From Chara braunii (lineage: Eukaryota; Streptophyta; Charophyceae; Charales; Characeae), in contig BFEA01001102.1 in assembly GCA_003427395.1 (NCBI GenBank), positions 37,611-58,555 on the forward strand: a stretch of DNA of 20,945 nt. The letters are read 5' to 3'. Positions 17,417 through 20,945 of the stretch are shown in pieces. Made by a program: the position numbers and the translations under genes. The notes below the pieces were generated by a model. That model had not been told where the DNA came from. It worked only from the letters and a program-made list of their open reading frames with translations, and ran no database searches. Within the stretch, counting starts at the first letter, position 1, and every line of letters begins with the position of its first letter.

Positions 17417-18895
17417 CAACAATGGCAACATGACAGAAAAGGAAGAAAATTCCTCTGCTGATCACCATGCAAACGACTTTTTTTATGATGGTCGTGATTG
17501 GAGTGTTGCTGGCCATGGATGCCTATTGCTGAACAATGGAAGAAGAATAAGATAATCATGAAAGAGAGACCATGATGATGATCACTATGATGTGATCCCT
17601 GCTATCCATTTGATATGACTCAGATGATAACGAATTCAATAATAATAGTCTTATTCAAGTTATTCTCTGCTGGAGTGGCGGTTGTACCAAGAGGAAGAGG
17701 ATGAAGAAGGTGGATTTTATTGTTTTGGACCCCACCATGGTTGTCATGGGGATTTGATTGGGCATCCATGCAGCAGAGGGGGCGTTGCCCACCATGAAGA
17801 CATGGGCCTCATGCCTGCCGATGCTGGCAGTGGAATCATGGGGATAGCGGGTTGTGTCTGGCAGTGTGACGGCATGCTGGTGCCATCATGGACAGGACTC
17901 TGTGACGGAAAGTGGCCAGGAATTTTGGGCCTTTCTCCATTTTACAGCAGAAAATGGGCAGGCATTTTGGGCTCTGTGTTGCAGGCCAACGCCAAGAGCT
18001 CTGCGATCAATTTTATAAAAGGCGTGGCATGGTGTTTTTTTGTCCTTTGGCCACTTGGCGGGGTGGTAAATGGCTGGTGGAAAGCTGGGGGGTTGTGTCG
18101 GATGTGTCCAGAGGCTCCTGGAGACCCTCCACCCATATCGAGCTCAGATTGGGATTCAGGTGTCTGGATCCAATCCGTGCTTCTGAGAATGCAGTCTGTC
18201 AGGCTGGTTACTTTGCAGTTTTCGCATCTCTGTAAGGTTGTGATCGCTGATCGAGCACTCTTAACTTTCTTCCCCGCATTCATGGTTTTCTGAACCACTT
18301 GAAGGAGCGGGTGTAATTGCTGTGAAAATATTCCATTCACAAATTCCACAGCAACTAGAAACCAACTGGGCTCTGCTCCCCACCAGTAGGCCAGTGCAAC
18401 CGGGAGGAGTGCTAGTGGGAGATGCTTGTATCACTCCCTCTAGCTCACTGGACATGGTTTTCAAAAAAAGAAAAAGAAAAAGGAGAAGAAGAAGAAGCCA
18501 ACCGGACTGTCCTTTGTGACGTCAGTTAAATTTTGAACGATACAGAGAATATTAGTACGGATCTGGCGCAAGGATGGTACACGCAAATCCACAAGAGGTT
18601 GAAATTATGGAAAAAAAGAAGCCTTCTAGAATCTAGAGTCATGTAAATGCCCTAACTACTTCGAGAATGGCATGTATAGATGCCAGATATTGGGTTTGAG
18701 CACATGGGCATCCTGTGCAGGTGATCAGGAGGCCTGCTCCGTGCTGTTTATTTTATATTTTAACAAGTCGACCCACTGCAGCTACGCCTGCGGCGCACAG
18801 CGCAAGGGGGGGGGCGGGGGTGGGAAAAAGGACACAGTTGAAGCGGGAGAAGGGGGGACAGGACAAAAGCATGGCAGAAAGAGAGAGAGAGACAG
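17412..18895. other. No gene recognised
   Basis: The longest frame (17682-18293, plus, 203 codons) starts at TTG, has no domain pattern, and contains a small duplication (AGTGGCCAGGAATTTTGGGC and AATGGGCAGGCATTTTGGGC). I treat it as chance. AG-rich DNA (18463-18497) is low complexity. A G run lies at about 18806-18822. Confidence 0.5.
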
Positions 18896-18898
18896 AGC

Positions 18899-18917
18899 CT
18901 CCTCCTCCTCCTCCTAC
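18899..18917 (+). repeat. (CCT)n short microsatellite
   Basis: About six CCT units directly after a GA-rich tract (18878-18895). Confidence 0.85.
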
Positions 18918-19016
18918 CTGTGGTTATTCTTTCCTATTCCTGATCTTCATCCTCCTGCTCCCCCACTTTTACCACAGCCACACCAAACACCAAAAACACG
19001 GGCAGCACAGCGTAGG

Positions 19017-19263
19017 CCAGGTGGGCGATGCCACATGGGCTGGGTGGCATAAATGACCCAAAGCCAAAAAAAGAAAAACGCAAAAAAAACAACAAATGCC
19101 AAGCCCATGTGCATGTTGCGCGGGATTATGTGGTTTGGGCGATGCTAAGCGGGTCAAGTGGCCCTATCTGCGCCGGAGGATACTACATGGACCGGATGGT
19201 GCCACCTGGGCCAGGCCGTGTTATGTGGCCCGGGCGACACCATGTGGGCCGGGTGTTTCCTCT
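19017..19263 (+). repeat. Array of degenerate 19-bp units
   Basis: Seven consecutive 19-base units lie from 19131 to 19263, for example TGGACCGGATGGTGCCACC, TGGGCCAGGCCGTGTTATG and TGGCCCGGGCGACACCATG. Two more lie at 19017-19054 (CCAGGTGGGCGATGCCACA, TGGGCTGGGTGGCATAAAT). An A-rich insert (about 19055-19110, with GCCAAAAAAAGAAAAACGC) separates them. The period is exact while the sequence has drifted; the core is TGGnCCGGG. No ORF uses it convincingly. Confidence 0.8.
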
Positions 19264-19387
19264 TGATTGGAGCTGATGACCTCGTTGCCATCGGCCGAAT
19301 GTCAGCTCTTCCTCCATATCGTGGCCAACATGCCTTTCCTTAATATTCGGATGCATGCGAGAGCCCAAAAAAGAACATGCCCCATTG

Positions 19388-19443
19388 TATTCGAGCTCAT
19401 AACCTGTTCCCATGTCGGAAACCATATCCATGAGTCAGGGCCT
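19388..19443 (-). repeat. Possible tRNA-derived remnant
   Basis: On the minus strand CCTGACTCATGGATATGG resembles an A box region, GTTTCCGACATGGGAAC a hairpin, and GAGCTCGAATAC a weak B box about 42 bases on. There is no acceptor stem. This is weaker than the case at 11604-11762. Confidence 0.3.
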
Positions 19444-19723
19444 AATCACACTAGGGCTTTCCAGACTGTATCTGACTGAAATTACACAGGGACCTGGATG
19501 TATCTAACTGCAACTGCATCCAGAAATAAATAAGGGTGAGTATGTCGTCATTCGAACTGCTAGGCTTCTATGTACGTTTATTCGAATATGCGAGCAGGGA
19601 AGCCGCGAATGCACACGCAGGAAAGCCCGCAAAAGAGAAAACAAAGAGAGAAGAAACCACGAGATGGAACTGAGCAGTGGACGACCTCCCCCCCCTCCCT
19701 GGCTTTCTGTCCAGGTTCGCAGC

Positions 19724-20010
19724 AAAACGACAAAAGCGGACAAGATTACCCTGCTTTTCATCCGGCATGTTCGGGCTCTATAAGGGCCTAATGTGAGGTC
19801 CATCGAAAAGATCCACTCGTGTAGGAAAACGACAAAAGCGGACAGAAGTAAAACAACAAAAAGAAGAAAAAGAGAGATTACACACAGCACTGCCTCTTCT
19901 ACTGTGTGCGCTGCATGGATTTAGACACTCTCCACACAGCACGTTCCGTCTCTATAGAGAAAAGTGAAAAGGGCCTAGCGTGAGGCCATCTAAAGACGCC
20001 CACTAACGAT
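19724..20010 (+). repeat. Dispersed short direct repeats
   Basis: AAAACGACAAAAGCGGACA occurs identically at 19724-19742 and 19826-19844. AGGGCCTAATGTGAGGTCCA at about 19783 recurs as AGGGCCTAGCGTGAGGCCA at about 19969, each followed by a similar AAAGAnnCnCACT stretch. These look like pieces of a larger decayed duplication. Confidence 0.75.
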
Positions 20011-20050
20011 GAAATGGGCACACGTGTGTGCACGCCGATGTGACATGGAT

Positions 20051-20053
<3 letters not shown>

Positions 20054-20083
<30 letters not shown>
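20054..20083 (+). repeat. (AG)n microsatellite
   Basis: About 15 AG units, uninterrupted. Confidence 0.97.
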
Positions 20084-20084
<1 letters not shown>

Positions 20085-20945
20085 CTACTCCACTTTCTTT
20101 TTAATTATAAGTCCACGGTGTAGTAGAGGTGGAGGCCAGGCCTTAGGAGGTGCCCATGGTACTCATCCATTGGGAGGTCAGATGGGTTGCAGGGCTCCGA
20201 GGGGAGTCGCTGCGAGGTGGCACTTAATGACATGACCTATACTAGTGCTCATATCGCAAGCCGTGATCTGCACCGACGATTACCGGACTGACTCGAACGT
20301 CTTCATGGAGACACTACCCTAACTCTAATGTCGAGGACGACCCGGGCAGAGGTGGGGTCTTCACGATGCAGTCATCCTCCATCTGTGCCTCATCCCTCCG
20401 ACTCTAGTTGGCAGCTAACCACCCACCTTTTCCACTAAGGTGCGATATGCTTCCTTCCCTCGCTAAGTATGATGCCCCCTATCCCAGGCTCCCCTTGAGG
20501 GCCCCCAATCTAGCTAATTCCCCCAATGAGAATTCCCAACGGACCCCAACCGATGAAGCACCATCTCACAGGCATCATATGTTACCTGTGGGATCAAGAA
20601 TGCCCAACACCCTACCCCATACTAACACCCTGTGTGTGCGCAGCATTACCCTATTCGGATCCTACCGTAGTCTAGGTTATGCTATGTGTGGACTTGTGTG
20701 GGTACCATAGTGACGGGAACGTAGTGTTCGTACCCGGACTCTACCATGGAAACCCCCAAACTAGTACAGATTGACGAGACTGACAATTCGGAGGGTCCCA
20801 GGGTACCTAGTGTTCCAAGCAGTTCCTGTTGGTGAACAGAGGGCCCAGGGCCCTACCAGTGACCCTATCGTTACGAGATTCTAGCACTCCCAATGCCAAA
20901 TCTCCCCACTCCCCCCAGCTAATCCCTCCCCTAGGACCCTAAACC
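20084..20945. other. Non-coding C-rich stretch, no gene seen
   Basis: Pyrimidine-rich sequence resembling the left end of the window in composition. A 100-codon frame at 20408-20710 has no recognisable domain. A hexamer-rich pattern of GTACC/GGTAC words appears again near 20700-20810. No terminal repeat or primer-binding site was found to support an LTR element. Confidence 0.5.

Noticed and set aside
17237-17559. Arg/Glu- or Leu/Ser-repeat proteins across the CT tract
   Set aside because: All frames simply translate the (CT)n microsatellite.
17682-18293. A 203-codon plus-strand protein-coding gene
   Set aside because: It starts at TTG, has no domain pattern or plausible splice context, and contains a local duplication; the frame is probably open by chance.
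20932-20944. Plant-type telomere repeat (CCCTAAA) at the right edge
   Set aside because: There is only one unit, not an array, so chance occurrence is likely.
1-20945. The two C-rich window ends as LTRs or terminal repeats of one large element
   Set aside because: They share composition and an 11-12 base word (GGTGAACAGAG in opposite orientation), which is expected by chance at this length. No primer-binding site, polypurine tract or gag/pol coding was seen.

Overview
This window looks like repeat-rich, gene-poor nuclear DNA from a eukaryote, probably a streptophyte plant or charophyte alga. It contains non-LTR retrotransposon (LINE) remains with an ORF1 zinc knuckle and a zf-RVT-type tail of the kinds usual in plant LINEs. 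It also has tRNA-derived SINE-like pieces, inverted-repeat elements, long microsatellites, single Ns, and no operons or dense ORFs. I see no intact cellular gene. A charophyte such as Chara is only a guess. The Ns and a sequencing-adapter scar show this is a draft short-read assembly.

Layout. Positions 1-700: C/T-rich sequence without a gene. About 700-6650 (minus strand): a long decayed LINE. From its 5' end (right) to its 3' end (left) it has a tandem array of ~260-bp units (6132-6648), a probable 5' UTR, ORF1 (5600-2810, one frameshift), an AP-type endonuclease (2673 to about 1985, several frameshifts and stops), and the N-terminal half of a reverse transcriptase. The reverse transcriptase breaks off near 700, before the catalytic YADD-type motif. 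Positions 6650-9250: mostly non-coding, with a tRNA-like remnant (7501-7572). A Nextera transposon-adapter junction lies at 7991-8027, flanked by an artificial ~139-bp duplication. A strong hairpin lies at 8680-8725.

Positions 9250-13530: a mosaic of short non-autonomous elements. Two diverged copies of an inverted-repeat, MITE-like element lie at 9252-9450 and 13296-13521. A 38-bp inverted repeat (10085/10782) encloses ~620 bp. A recurrent GC-rich plus A-rich module appears several times. A SINE-like element at 11604-11762 (minus strand) has Pol III A and B boxes and a perfect 17-bp target-site duplication. Positions about 13680-15745: a second, 5'-truncated LINE tail on the minus strand, ending in a CX2CX9HX4C zf-RVT-like domain, a long 3' region and an A-rich tail.

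Positions 15750-20945: no recognisable gene. This part holds small tandem duplications, a 108-bp (CT)n tract with one N, an array of degenerate 19-bp units (19017-19263), an (AG)n tract and further tRNA-like traces.

The units worth following up are the adapter artefact, the monomer-headed LINE with its unusual ORF1 C-terminal domain, the SINE with a clean target-site duplication, and the short-element family built from the same GC-rich/A-rich module. I found no evidence for a new defence, metabolic or regulatory system.
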